A stretch of 64,000 bases of DNA from Planomonospora sp. ID67723. Lineage in GTDB: Bacteria; Actinomycetota; Actinomycetes; Streptosporangiales; Streptosporangiaceae. A program made the translations under genes and the position numbers. Every line of letters starts with the position of its first letter. The first letter of the stretch is position 1. Shown in pieces: positions 51,316-58,836 of this stretch. The notes under the pieces are model-generated. The model did no database searches and was not told the origin of the DNA. It saw only the letters and a program-made list of their open reading frames with translations. The DNA is taken from positions 1,950,001-2,014,000 of the forward strand of contig NZ_JABTEZ010000001.1 in the NCBI RefSeq assembly GCF_015711605.1, in the 5' to 3' direction.

Positions 51316-51331
51316 ACATTTCTATAAATGT
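51316..51331. promoter_or_regulatory. AT-rich palindrome between divergent gtrA-like and lipoprotein genes
   Basis: ACATTT and AAATGT form perfect 6-bp arms around CTAT, in an AT-rich stretch with TTGCTC upstream and GATAAAT downstream. It is a possible operator or promoter; nothing else is seen in the 260-bp gap (51180-51439). Confidence 0.35.
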
Positions 51332-51439
51332 CACGCAACAACGGATAAATCAGGGAATCTGACGTTACCCTGGTCGGGTAGATCGCGGGAAGCCCGGGGA
51401 AGCCCGCCTTCCGCGATCGGTCCAGACGGATCGCCGCAC

Positions 51440-52426
51440 GTGACGGCCACAACCCCCCGGGACCACCCCTTGCTCCGCCGACTGCTCGCCCTGCTCCTGA
51501 GCCTGTACGCGCTGGCCGGTTGCGGCGTGCGGAGCGAGAGCCAGGTCGCGGTCCCCGACACCGGGCCGCCGGAGGCATCCGCCCGCACGGTCGGGCGCGC
51601 AGAGGCCGCCGAGGCGTTCGGGCTGCTGCGGCAGCTCGACGACGCCTGGCGGGACCAGGACTGCGCGGCGGTGGAGAGACTGACCGCCTGGGCGGAGAGT
51701 ACGCTGGGCGGCCGTGCCTGCGAGGCGACCCGGAACGGCCGCCCAGCTCCCGCCCGCCAGGAGTACACCGACCCCGAGTTCTTCCTGCCCGCCGCGACCG
51801 GGGACGACCGCTGGTTCGTCGCCCTGGCCCGCGAGCCCGGCCCGGCCTACTTCCTCTTCGTCCACCAGGGCGACCACTGGCGGCTCGCCGCCGGCCCCGT
51901 CCCGGTGGACGGCGACGACGTCCCGGAGCCGGGCGCGGGGACAGGCGCGAGCGCGGTGCCCGGCGACGACCCCTCCACCGGGGTGCGGGCCCGGCTGGTG
52001 CCGCAGCGCTACCTGACCTACCTCACCGATCCCGCCGGGGTGAGCGGGGTGAGGTTCCCCAAGGGCGACGCCGCCGCTGACCTGCTCAGGGAGTTCGGTG
52101 AGCGGCCGGAGAAGGTCCGCCCGGACCGGCTCACCGCCGACGTCCGGCTGCTCGTCGGCCCGCAGCGGGCGCTGGCGCTGCCGGAGGGAGGCGCGCTGGT
52201 GTTCCACGCCCTGGAGGTCGAGTACCGGCAGCGGCCGGGCTCCGGAAGGTCCTCGCTCGCCCGCCCGATCTACGGCAAGGACGACCTGCGCGGGTTCACC
52301 GGGAGCACCAGGGCCGCCGAGCTGACCGGCACCGAGGTCGTGCTCGCCGTCACCGAGGTCACCGCCCGCGGCAGGCTCTCCACCGTCGCCTTCCGCCGGG
52401 CCCTCGCCGACCTCTCCACGGACTGA
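51440..52426 (+). CDS. Putative lipoprotein
   Basis: A 328-residue precursor. The signal peptide (DHPLLRRLLALLLSLYALAGC) ends in a lipobox LAGC. The mature part has two alpha/beta segments, one containing FLPAATGDDRWFVALAREPGPAYFLFVHQGDHWRLAAGP, reminiscent of DUF8094-like or nuclear-transport-factor-like extracellular domains of actinomycetes, though no family was recognised with confidence. GTG 51440 gives the correct signal peptide; an upstream in-frame start at 51257 would not. Function unknown. Confidence 0.82.
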   Translation: MTATTPRDHPLLRRLLALLLSLYALAGCGVRSESQVAVPDTGPPEASARTVGRAEAAEAFGLLRQLDDAWRDQDCAAVERLTAWAESTLGGRACEATRNGRPAPARQEYTDPEFFLPAATGDDRWFVALAREPGPAYFLFVHQGDHWRLAAGPVPVDGDDVPEPGAGTGASAVPGDDPSTGVRARLVPQRYLTYLTDPAGVSGVRFPKGDAAADLLREFGERPEKVRPDRLTADVRLLVGPQRALALPEGGALVFHALEVEYRQRPGSGRSSLARPIYGKDDLRGFTGSTRAAELTGTEVVLAVTEVTARGRLSTVAFRRALADLSTD

Positions 52427-52518
52427 CGGCCGCGTTCTCCCGGTGGTGTCCGCTGGCCGCCGTACCGGCCGCGGACCGTCGGGCCTGCGCCGTTGCCCGC
52501 CGCCGTACCCGGGGCCGG

Positions 52519-52524
52519 TAAGCT
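52519..52524 (+). promoter_or_regulatory. Candidate -10 element of purK
   Basis: TAAGCT lies eight bases before GTG 52533 and no ribosome-binding site is seen, so a leaderless transcript is possible. Confidence 0.4.
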
Positions 52525-52532
52525 CATCGGAC

Positions 52533-53690
52533 GTGAGCAGCGCTTCCCCAACCGGTCCCATCGGTCCCGTCGTCGGCATGATCGGAGCGGGCCAGCTGGC
52601 CCGGATGACCCAGCAGGCGGCCATCGCCCTCGGCGTGGAGCTGAGGGTGCTCGCCGACTCCCCCGGTGACAGCGCGGCCCGGGTGATCGCCGACGTGCGG
52701 CTGGGCGACTACCGCGACCTGGCCGACCTGCGCGACCTCGCCAAGGGCTGCGACGCGGTCACCTTCGACCATGAGCACGTGCCCACCGAGCACATCGCCG
52801 CGCTCGCCGAGGACGGCGTCGCCGTGCACCCCGGGGCCCGGGCGCTCGTGCACGCCCAGGACAAGGCCGTGATGCGCGAGCGCCTGACCGCGATCGGCGC
52901 CCCCTGCCCGGCCTGGCGGCGGGTCTCCACGACCGCCGAGGTGGCGGAGTTCGCCGCGGAGAACGGCTGGCCGGTCGTGCTCAAGGCCGTGCGCGGAGGT
53001 TACGACGGCCGGGGCGTCTGGGTCTGCCGGTCGGCGGAGGAGGCCGCGGAGGTCGTGGCGAGCGGGGTGCCGCTGCTGGCCGAGGCGTTCGTGCCGTTCG
53101 AGCGGGAGCTGGCGGTGCTGGTCGCCCGCTCCCCGCACGGGCAGGGGGTCAGCTATCCCGTCGTGGAGACCGTGCAGAAGGACGGCATCTGCGTGGAGGT
53201 CCTCGCCCCCGCCCCCGGTCTCGACCCCGAGCGGGCCGCGGTCGCCCAGGGCGTCGCCCTGAAGATCGCCACCGAGCTGGGCGTCACCGGGCTGCTGGCC
53301 GTGGAGATGTTCGAGACCTCGTCCGGGCTGGTGGTGAACGAGCTGGCCATGCGCCCGCACAACAGCGGCCACTGGACCATCGACGGCGCCCGCACCTCCC
53401 AGTTCGAGCAGCACCTGCGCGCGGTCCTCGACCTCCCGCTCGGCTCGCCCGCGCTGACCGCCCCCGTCGTGGTGATGGCCAACCTCCTCGGCGGCGAGGA
53501 CCCCGACGTCTTCTCCCGCTACGAGCACGTGATGGCCCACGACCCGGGGATCAAGGTCCACTTCTACGGCAAGGACGTACGGCCCGGCCGCAAGATCGGC
53601 CACGTCACCGCGATCGGGACCGACCTCGACGAGGTCCGGGCCCGCGCCCGGCACGCCGCGGCCTACCTCGCCGACGGCGTCTACACGTGA
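52533..53690 (+). CDS. purK: 5-(carboxyamino)imidazole ribonucleotide synthase
   Basis: A 385-residue ATP-grasp enzyme that makes N5-CAIR from AIR, ATP and bicarbonate in purine synthesis. It has [12 protein letters not shown] at the N terminus, GYDGRGVWV and [20 protein letters not shown] 52533 leaves a short N-terminal tail before the conserved part. The next gene is purE, which converts the product, with 115 bp between them containing two identical stem-loops. Confidence 0.95.
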   Translation: MSSASPTGPIGPVVGMIGAGQLARMTQQAAIALGVELRVLADSPGDSAARVIADVRLGDYRDLADLRDLAKGCDAVTFDHEHVPTEHIAALAEDGVAVHPGARALVHAQDKAVMRERLTAIGAPCPAWRRVSTTAEVAEFAAENGWPVVLKAVRGGYDGRGVWVCRSAEEAAEVVASGVPLLAEAFVPFERELAVLVARSPHGQGVSYPVVETVQKDGICVEVLAPAPGLDPERAAVAQGVALKIATELGVTGLLAVEMFETSSGLVVNELAMRPHNSGHWTIDGARTSQFEQHLRAVLDLPLGSPALTAPVVVMANLLGGEDPDVFSRYEHVMAHDPGIKVHFYGKDVRPGRKIGHVTAIGTDLDEVRARARHAAAYLADGVYT

Positions 53691-53746
53691 TCTGAGAACG
53701 TGGGCCCCGGCTCCGGCCGCGGGCAGGCAGTCAACGCACACGACAC

Positions 53747-53792
53747 GGCCGGACACCCGTCCGGCGAGGAGCAGGGCCGGACACCCGTCCGG
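53747..53792 (+). repeat. Tandem duplicated stem-loops in the purK-purE gap
   Basis: An 18-bp unit GGCCGGACACCCGTCCGG is present at 53747-53764 and 53775-53792, 28 bp apart. Each copy folds as CCGGAC/GTCCGG with a 4-base loop. The second ends just before the purE ribosome-binding site. Confidence 0.8.
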
Positions 53793-53805
53793 AGGAGGAG
53801 AGCGC

Positions 53806-54309
53806 ATGGCCACGGTCGGCATCGTGATGGGCAGTGACTCCGATTGGCCGGTGATGAAGCTCGCCGCCGAGGCGCTCGCCGAGTTCGGCGTGGCGTTCGA
53901 GGCCGACGTGGTCTCCGCGCACCGCATGCCCGTGGAGATGATCGAGTACGGCACGCGGGCGGCGGAACGCGGGCTGAAGGTGATCATCGCCGGGGCCGGG
54001 GGAGCCGCCCACCTGCCCGGCATGCTCGCCTCGGTGACCCCGCTCCCGGTGATCGGCGTGCCCGTCCCGCTGAAGTACCTCGACGGCATGGACTCCCTGC
54101 TGTCCATCGTCCAGATGCCCGCCGGCGTCCCGGTCGCCACCGTCGCCGTCGGCGGGGCGCGGAACGCCGGGCTGCTGGCCGTACGGATCCTCGCCTCGGC
54201 GGATCCGGAGCTGCGGGCCAGGATGGAGAGGTTCCAGGAGGAGCTGAAGGAGCAGGCCCATGCCAAGGGCGCCCGGCTCCGCGAGGAGGCGGCCCGGCTG
54301 GGCGGCTGA
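53806..54309 (+). CDS. purE: 5-(carboxyamino)imidazole ribonucleotide mutase
   Basis: A 167-residue enzyme converting N5-CAIR to CAIR. It has [19 protein letters not shown] and [12 protein letters not shown], the class I PurE signature. GAGGAGGAG lies upstream of the ATG. It works with PurK directly upstream. The tail ([20 protein letters not shown]) is a short charged helix slightly longer than in enteric homologues. Confidence 0.97.
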   Translation: MATVGIVMGSDSDWPVMKLAAEALAEFGVAFEADVVSAHRMPVEMIEYGTRAAERGLKVIIAGAGGAAHLPGMLASVTPLPVIGVPVPLKYLDGMDSLLSIVQMPAGVPVATVAVGGARNAGLLAVRILASADPELRARMERFQEELKEQAHAKGARLREEAARLGG

Positions 54310-54330
54310 GGTCGCCGGCTGCGGGACCCT

Positions 54331-54621
54331 CTATCCCTGGCGGTACGCCTCCAGCGCGGGGGCGGTCTTCGACATGACGAACTCGGTCACGCGGTAGGCG
54401 CATACTCCGGCGACGGCGAAGGGGTCGGTCGAGACCAGGGACTCGACGGCGCTCCGGTCGAGGCCGGTGGCGAGGATGATCCCTCCGTCGCGGGGAACCT
54501 TGCGGCCCGATGCCAGGAAGAACCCGGCGGCGTACTGCTCGTCCAGCCACGCGACGTGCTCGTCGAGTACGGCGTCGACTTCTTCGAGGGGGGCGATATA
54601 GGTGAGTTCCAGGACGAACAT
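54331..54621 (-). CDS. YciI-like (YCII-related) protein
   Basis: A 96-residue ferredoxin-like-fold protein with the conserved His-Asp pair region DEHVAWLDEQYAAG, FLASGRK and DPFAVAGVCAYRVTEF. YciI proteins are small dimeric enzymes or binding proteins of mostly unknown role. ATG 54621 has GGGAGG nine bases upstream; ATG 54630 immediately abuts that site and is less likely. It is convergent with purE. Confidence 0.9.
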   Translation of the reverse strand: MFVLELTYIAPLEEVDAVLDEHVAWLDEQYAAGFFLASGRKVPRDGGIILATGLDRSAVESLVSTDPFAVAGVCAYRVTEFVMSKTAPALEAYRQG

Positions 54622-54780
54622 GCCCCCCATCCTCCCATCCGCTCCTCGATCCCCGAATTCGGCATGACGGGCGTCGCGGCGGGCCGCTACCGTGGACACG
54701 GGCCGCGCCGGTTCCGAGAGCTCCGCGCCGAGGTCATCTCCCGCGGGCGGGCGGCGGCCTGACGACGAGGGGATGACGGC

Positions 54781-55026
54781 ATGGAAGCGGACCTGAGCGG
54801 GGCCGTCTGGCGCAGGGCCGTCCCGGGCGGCGACGCCGGGGACGGGGGCGGCAACTGCGTCGAGGTGGCCGTGGTGGACGCCGCCGGCACCGGCCACAAG
54901 GCGGGTCTCGGCCCGTTGTACGTGCTGCGCGACTCCAAGGACCCCGACGGGCCCAAGCTCTTCTTCACCCAGTCCGAATGGGACGCGTTCGTCGGCGGTG
55001 TACGGCTCGGCGAGTTCGACGTCTGA
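54781..55026 (+). CDS. Orphan DUF397 protein
   Basis: An 81-residue protein with the DUF397 pattern: a WRRA-like start region, GGNCVEVA, VLRDSKDPDGPKLFFTQSEWDAFVGGV. In streptomycetes and relatives, DUF397 proteins usually follow an XRE-type regulator and act as its partner. No helix-turn-helix gene is adjacent here. The ATG follows GAGGGG at modest distance. The upstream gap (54622-54780) holds nothing else convincing. Confidence 0.9.
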   Translation: MEADLSGAVWRRAVPGGDAGDGGGNCVEVAVVDAAGTGHKAGLGPLYVLRDSKDPDGPKLFFTQSEWDAFVGGVRLGEFDV

Positions 55027-55211
55027 GACCCGCCGGGGGCGGAGCGGCCATGCGCAGGATGATCTGGTTCCTCCCGCTGGTGTCGCTGCTTTCCGCCGGG
55101 CGGCCTCCCTCTCGGGGGCGCCGCCCGGACGGGTCGCCGGAAGAGGACGGCCCCCGGTCGTCACGTGACGGGTCGTGCCGGGGCCTGCCGCGGACGAGCC
55201 TGAGCCGCCGG

Positions 55212-56531
55212 CTACGGGCGGCCGAGGGCGCGGTAGTGCCAGCCGGCGGCGCGCCAGGCCTCGGAGTCGAGGGCGTTGCGGCCGTCGACGATCTTCCGGT
55301 CGGCGACCACGGCGCCGAGCTCCTCGGGGTCGAGATCGAGGAACTCCTGCCACTCGGTGAGCAGCAGCACGACATGGGCGTCGCGTGCGGCCTCCATGGC
55401 GGACTCTCCGTAGGAGAGCTCGGGATGGGCGCGGCGGGCGTTGTCGAGGGCGATGGGGTCGTAGACCGTGACCCGGCCGCCCTGGCGGCGGATGTTGACC
55501 GCGACGTCCAGGGCGGGGGAGTCGCGGATGTCGTCGGAGTCGGGCTTGAAGGCGGCCCCCAGCACGGTGACCGTGCAGCCGCTGAAGGAGCCCCCGGTCA
55601 GCTCGCGGGCCAGGTCCACCATGCGTGCCCGGCGGCGCATGTTGATCGCGTCCACCTCGCGCAGGAACGTCAGCGCCTGGTCGGCGCCCAGCTCTCCGGC
55701 GCGGGCCATGAACGCCCGGATGTCCTTGGGCAGGCAGCCGCCGCCGAAGCCCAGCCCGGCGTTGAGGAACCGGCCGCCGATCCGATCGTCGTAGGAGAGC
55801 GCCAGCGAGAGCTGCTTGACGTCGGCGTGTGCGGCCTCGCAGACCTCGGCCATCGCGTTGATGAAGGAGATCTTGGTGGCGAGGAAGGCGTTGGCCGCGA
55901 CCTTGACCAGCTCGGCGGTCGGGTAGTCGGTGACGACCAGCGGGGTGCCGTGCTCCAGCATCGAGGCGTAGACCTCGCGCATGATCTTCTCGGGTTTCTC
56001 GGACCGTACGCCCAGCACGACCCGGTCGGGGTGCATGGTGTCCTTGACCGCGAAGCCCTCGCGCAGGAACTCGGGATTCCAGGCCAGCTCGGCGGCCTCG
56101 CCGGCGGGCGCGAGCCGCGTCAGCTTCTCGGAGAGGCGCTCGGCGGTGCCGACCGGGACCGTGGACTTGCCGATGACCAGGCACTCCCGCTCCAGGTGCG
56201 GGGCGAGCGACTCGATCACCGCGTCCAGGTAGGAGACGTCCGCGGCGTACTCGCCCTTCTTCTGCGGGGTTCCGACGCAGACGAAGTGCACGTCGCCGAA
56301 GGCGGCGACCTCCTCGTAGGAGGTCGTGAAGCGCAGGCGGCCGTTGGCCAGGTTGCGGCGGAGGATCTCCTGCAGTCCCGGCTCGTGGATGGGCAGATCC
56401 CCGGCCTGCAGACAGGCGACCTTGTCGGCGTCGACGTCGAGGCCGAGCACCTCGAAGCCCAGCTCGGCCATGCACGCCGCGTGCGTGGCGCCCAGATATC
56501 CGGTCCCCAGCACGGTCAGGCGGTAAGCCAC
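55212..56531 (-). CDS. UDP-glucose 6-dehydrogenase
   Basis: A 439-residue enzyme oxidising UDP-glucose to UDP-glucuronate with two NAD. The N-terminal Rossmann motif GTGYLGATHAACMAELG, STVPVGT, catalytic Cys266 in GFGGGCLPKD and a C-terminal UDP-binding domain are present. Length is normal. GTG 56531 has AAAGGA seven bases upstream; an ATG at 56561 would add ten residues. The product feeds wall or capsular polysaccharides. The gene is divergent from the acyl-CoA dehydrogenase gene and stands alone. Confidence 0.95.
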   Translation of the reverse strand: MAYRLTVLGTGYLGATHAACMAELGFEVLGLDVDADKVACLQAGDLPIHEPGLQEILRRNLANGRLRFTTSYEEVAAFGDVHFVCVGTPQKKGEYAADVSYLDAVIESLAPHLERECLVIGKSTVPVGTAERLSEKLTRLAPAGEAAELAWNPEFLREGFAVKDTMHPDRVVLGVRSEKPEKIMREVYASMLEHGTPLVVTDYPTAELVKVAANAFLATKISFINAMAEVCEAAHADVKQLSLALSYDDRIGGRFLNAGLGFGGGCLPKDIRAFMARAGELGADQALTFLREVDAINMRRRARMVDLARELTGGSFSGCTVTVLGAAFKPDSDDIRDSPALDVAVNIRRQGGRVTVYDPIALDNARRAHPELSYGESAMEAARDAHVVLLLTEWQEFLDLDPEELGAVVADRKIVDGRNALDSEAWRAAGWHYRALGRP

Positions 56532-56666
56532 TGCGGATCCTTTCGGTTCTGCCCTATCCATCGCCGACAGGGTACCGGCATCCTTTGACTCCCACTTTGC
56601 CACCTGCGTAAATGCAGAGCGGTGCATATCACACCGGTGGATCGGTCCACCCTTTGTTGGACGTCC

Positions 56667-56672
56667 TACTAT
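56667..56672 (+). promoter_or_regulatory. Candidate -10 element of the acyl-CoA dehydrogenase gene
   Basis: TACTAT lies six bases before ATG 56679 and there is no ribosome-binding site, so the transcript is probably leaderless. Confidence 0.55.
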
Positions 56673-56678
56673 TTTCGC

Positions 56679-57842
56679 ATGAGCTTCCCTCTCTACGCGC
56701 TGCCCGAAGAGCACCAGATGCTCCGGGAGACCGTTCGCGCCCTCGCTGACGAGAAGATCGCCCCCAGGGCCGCCGAGGCCGACGAGACGGGGGAGTTCCC
56801 CTGGGACGTCTACAAGGCCCTGGTCGCCGCCGACCTGCACGCCGTACACGTGCCCGAGGAGTACGGCGGCGCAGGCGCCGACGCGCTCGCGACCGTGATC
56901 GTGATCGAGGAGGTGGCGCGGGCCTGCGCGTCGTCCTCGCTGATCCCGGCGGTCAACAAGCTCGGCACCGTGCCGCTGCTGCTGTCGGCGTCGGAGGAGC
57001 TCAAGCAGCGCTACCTCGCGCCGGTCGCGCGGGGCGAGGCGATGTTCTCCTACGCCCTGTCCGAGGCCGAGGCCGGCAGCGACGCCGCCGCGATGAAGAC
57101 CCGCGCGGTGGCCGACGGCGACCACTACGTGCTCAACGGCGCGAAGATGTGGATCACCAACGCCGGGGTGTCGGAGTACTACACGGTGATGGCCGTGACC
57201 GAGCCCGGCGCCGGCGCGCGCGGCATCTCCGCGTTCGTCGTGGAGAAGGCCGACGAGGGCGTCAGCTTCGGCCCGAAGGAGAAGAAGCTCGGCATCAAGG
57301 GCTCCCCGACCCGCCAGGTCATCATGGAGGACGTCCGCATCCCGGCCTCCCGCATGATCGGCGCGCCCGGCACCGGCTTCAAGACCGCGCTGGCCACCCT
57401 GGACCACACCCGCATCACGATCGCCGCCCAGGCGCTGGGCATCGCCCAGGGCGCGCTGGACTACGCGATCGGCTACGTCAAGGAGCGCAAGCAGTTCGGC
57501 AAGGCCATCGCCGAGTTCCAGGGCGTGCAGTTCATGCTCGCCGACATGGCGATGAAGCTGGAGGCCGCCCGGCAGCTCACCTACGCCGCCGCCGCCAAGT
57601 CCGAGCTGGCCGCGCACGGAGAGCCCCAGGCCGACCTGACGTTCTTCTCCAGCGCGGCCAAGTGCGCCGCCTCGGACGCCGCCATGGAGATCACCACCGA
57701 CGCGGTCCAGCTCCTCGGCGGGTACGGCTACACCAGCGAGTTCCCGGTCGAGCGCATGATGCGCGACGCCAAGATCACCCAGATCTACGAGGGCACCAAC
57801 CAGGTCCAGCGCATGGTCATGGCCCGCCAGCTCCTGAAGTAG
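56679..57842 (+). CDS. Acyl-CoA dehydrogenase
   Basis: A 387-residue FAD enzyme of fatty-acid or branched-chain acyl-CoA oxidation. It has YALSEAEAGSDAA, MWITNAG, RKQFGKAI-like motif (ERKQFGKAIAEFQ) and the catalytic-base region QIYEGTNQVQRMVMARQLL. Length and domain order are standard for short-chain family members. It is a single-gene unit with a leaderless-type promoter and a very stable terminator. Confidence 0.96.
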   Translation: MSFPLYALPEEHQMLRETVRALADEKIAPRAAEADETGEFPWDVYKALVAADLHAVHVPEEYGGAGADALATVIVIEEVARACASSSLIPAVNKLGTVPLLLSASEELKQRYLAPVARGEAMFSYALSEAEAGSDAAAMKTRAVADGDHYVLNGAKMWITNAGVSEYYTVMAVTEPGAGARGISAFVVEKADEGVSFGPKEKKLGIKGSPTRQVIMEDVRIPASRMIGAPGTGFKTALATLDHTRITIAAQALGIAQGALDYAIGYVKERKQFGKAIAEFQGVQFMLADMAMKLEAARQLTYAAAAKSELAAHGEPQADLTFFSSAAKCAASDAAMEITTDAVQLLGGYGYTSEFPVERMMRDAKITQIYEGTNQVQRMVMARQLLK

Positions 57843-57927
57843 GCCCTGAGCAGGGGAGAACCGTGTTTCGCTGAGATCGTTCCCTGGGTTTCCGCCTTCG
57901 GGACGACCTCTCGGACGGCTCTGTCGC

Positions 57928-57958
57928 GTCCCTGTTCCGTGAGATGCGGAACAGGGAC
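57928..57958 (+). terminator. Very stable terminator after the acyl-CoA dehydrogenase gene
   Basis: GTCCCTGTTCCG (57928-57939) pairs perfectly with CGGAACAGGGAC (57947-57958), 12 bp with a 7-base loop, followed by GGTCCTTGTC. Confidence 0.8.
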
Positions 57959-58065
57959 GGTCCTTGTCGTGGGAGGCGCTCCGGAGAACCGGGGAACCCG
58001 GCGAGGAGAGGGCTCCCGGGCCGGAAGGCGGCCGGAAATCCGTCGCCGGAGTGCTCGACCGCGGA

Positions 58066-58071
58066 TATGGT
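58066..58071 (+). promoter_or_regulatory. Candidate -10 element of the methyltransferase gene
   Basis: TATGGT lies six bases before ATG 58078 without a ribosome-binding site; leaderless transcription is likely. Confidence 0.45.
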
Positions 58072-58077
58072 CGCCTG

Positions 58078-58806
58078 ATGCCCGATGCGATCTTTGCCCA
58101 CCCGCGCCTCGCACGCGTCTACGACGCCTTCGACGGAGACCGCGACGATCTGGCGGCCTACCTCGACATCGCCGATGAGCTGGGCGCGGACCGCGTGCTC
58201 GACGTCGGCTGCGGGACGGGGTGCCTGGCCGTCCTGCTCGCCGAGAGCGGCCGCGCCGTCGTGGGCGTCGATCCCGCCGAGGCATCGCTTGAGGTCGCGA
58301 GGTCGAAGGACCGGACCGCGGGGATCACCTGGGTCCACGGTGATGCCACGACGGTGCCGGCGCTCGATGCCGACCTCGCGGTGATGACGGGCAACGTGGC
58401 GCAGGTCTTCCTCACCGATGACGACTGGGCGCGAACGCTCCGGGGCATCCACGCCGCCCTCCGCCCCCACGGCCACCTCGTGTTCGAGACCAGGCGGCCC
58501 GAACGCCGGGCCTGGGAGGAGTGGGCCGCCGACGCCGCTCAGATCACCCTCGACATCCCGGAGATCGGACCGGTGGAGCATCGTCGCGAGGTCACCGACG
58601 TGAGCCTTCCGTTCGTCTCCTTCCGCCACACCTACAGGTTCCTGTCGGACGGTGCGGTGGTCACCTCCGACTCGACCCTCCGGTTCCGCAGCCGCGACGA
58701 GGTGGAATCGAGCCTGGCCGCCCACGGCTATCGAGTGCTGGATGTGCGGGAAGCCCCCGACCGCCCGGGGCGCGAGTTCGTGTTCGTCTCCGAGCGCACG
58801 ACCTGA
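58078..58806 (+). CDS. SAM-dependent class I methyltransferase
   Basis: A 242-residue protein with the SAM-binding motif VLDVGCGTGCLAVLLAE (about 40-56), acidic GVDPAEASLE and a beta-rich C-terminal part. The substrate is unknown. ATG 58078 is favoured by the conserved start (MPDAIFAHPRLARVYDAF) and the -10 element just upstream; a longer in-frame reading covers the previous terminator and is rejected. Convergent with the hydrolase gene. Confidence 0.9.
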   Translation: MPDAIFAHPRLARVYDAFDGDRDDLAAYLDIADELGADRVLDVGCGTGCLAVLLAESGRAVVGVDPAEASLEVARSKDRTAGITWVHGDATTVPALDADLAVMTGNVAQVFLTDDDWARTLRGIHAALRPHGHLVFETRRPERRAWEEWAADAAQITLDIPEIGPVEHRREVTDVSLPFVSFRHTYRFLSDGAVVTSDSTLRFRSRDEVESSLAAHGYRVLDVREAPDRPGREFVFVSERTT

Positions 58807-58809
58807 ACC

Positions 58810-58836
58810 GAGCGCGACCGGGCCTGCCGGGCGCTC
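58810..58836. terminator. Stem-loop between convergent methyltransferase and hydrolase genes
   Basis: GAGCGC (58810-58815) pairs with GCGCTC (58831-58836), with an inner CCGG/CCGG stem. It includes part of the hydrolase stop codon. Confidence 0.55.

Noticed and set aside
54556-54762. 68-codon ORF between the YciI-like and DUF397 genes
   Set aside because: It begins inside the YciI-like gene on the opposite strand, has no ribosome-binding site and no recognisable feature.
55050-56588. Plus-strand ORF starting with a signal-peptide-like MRRMIWFLPLVSLLSAG
   Set aside because: The attractive first 20 residues run without stop into the antisense of UDP-glucose dehydrogenase; no proper C terminus or ribosome-binding site supports a gene.
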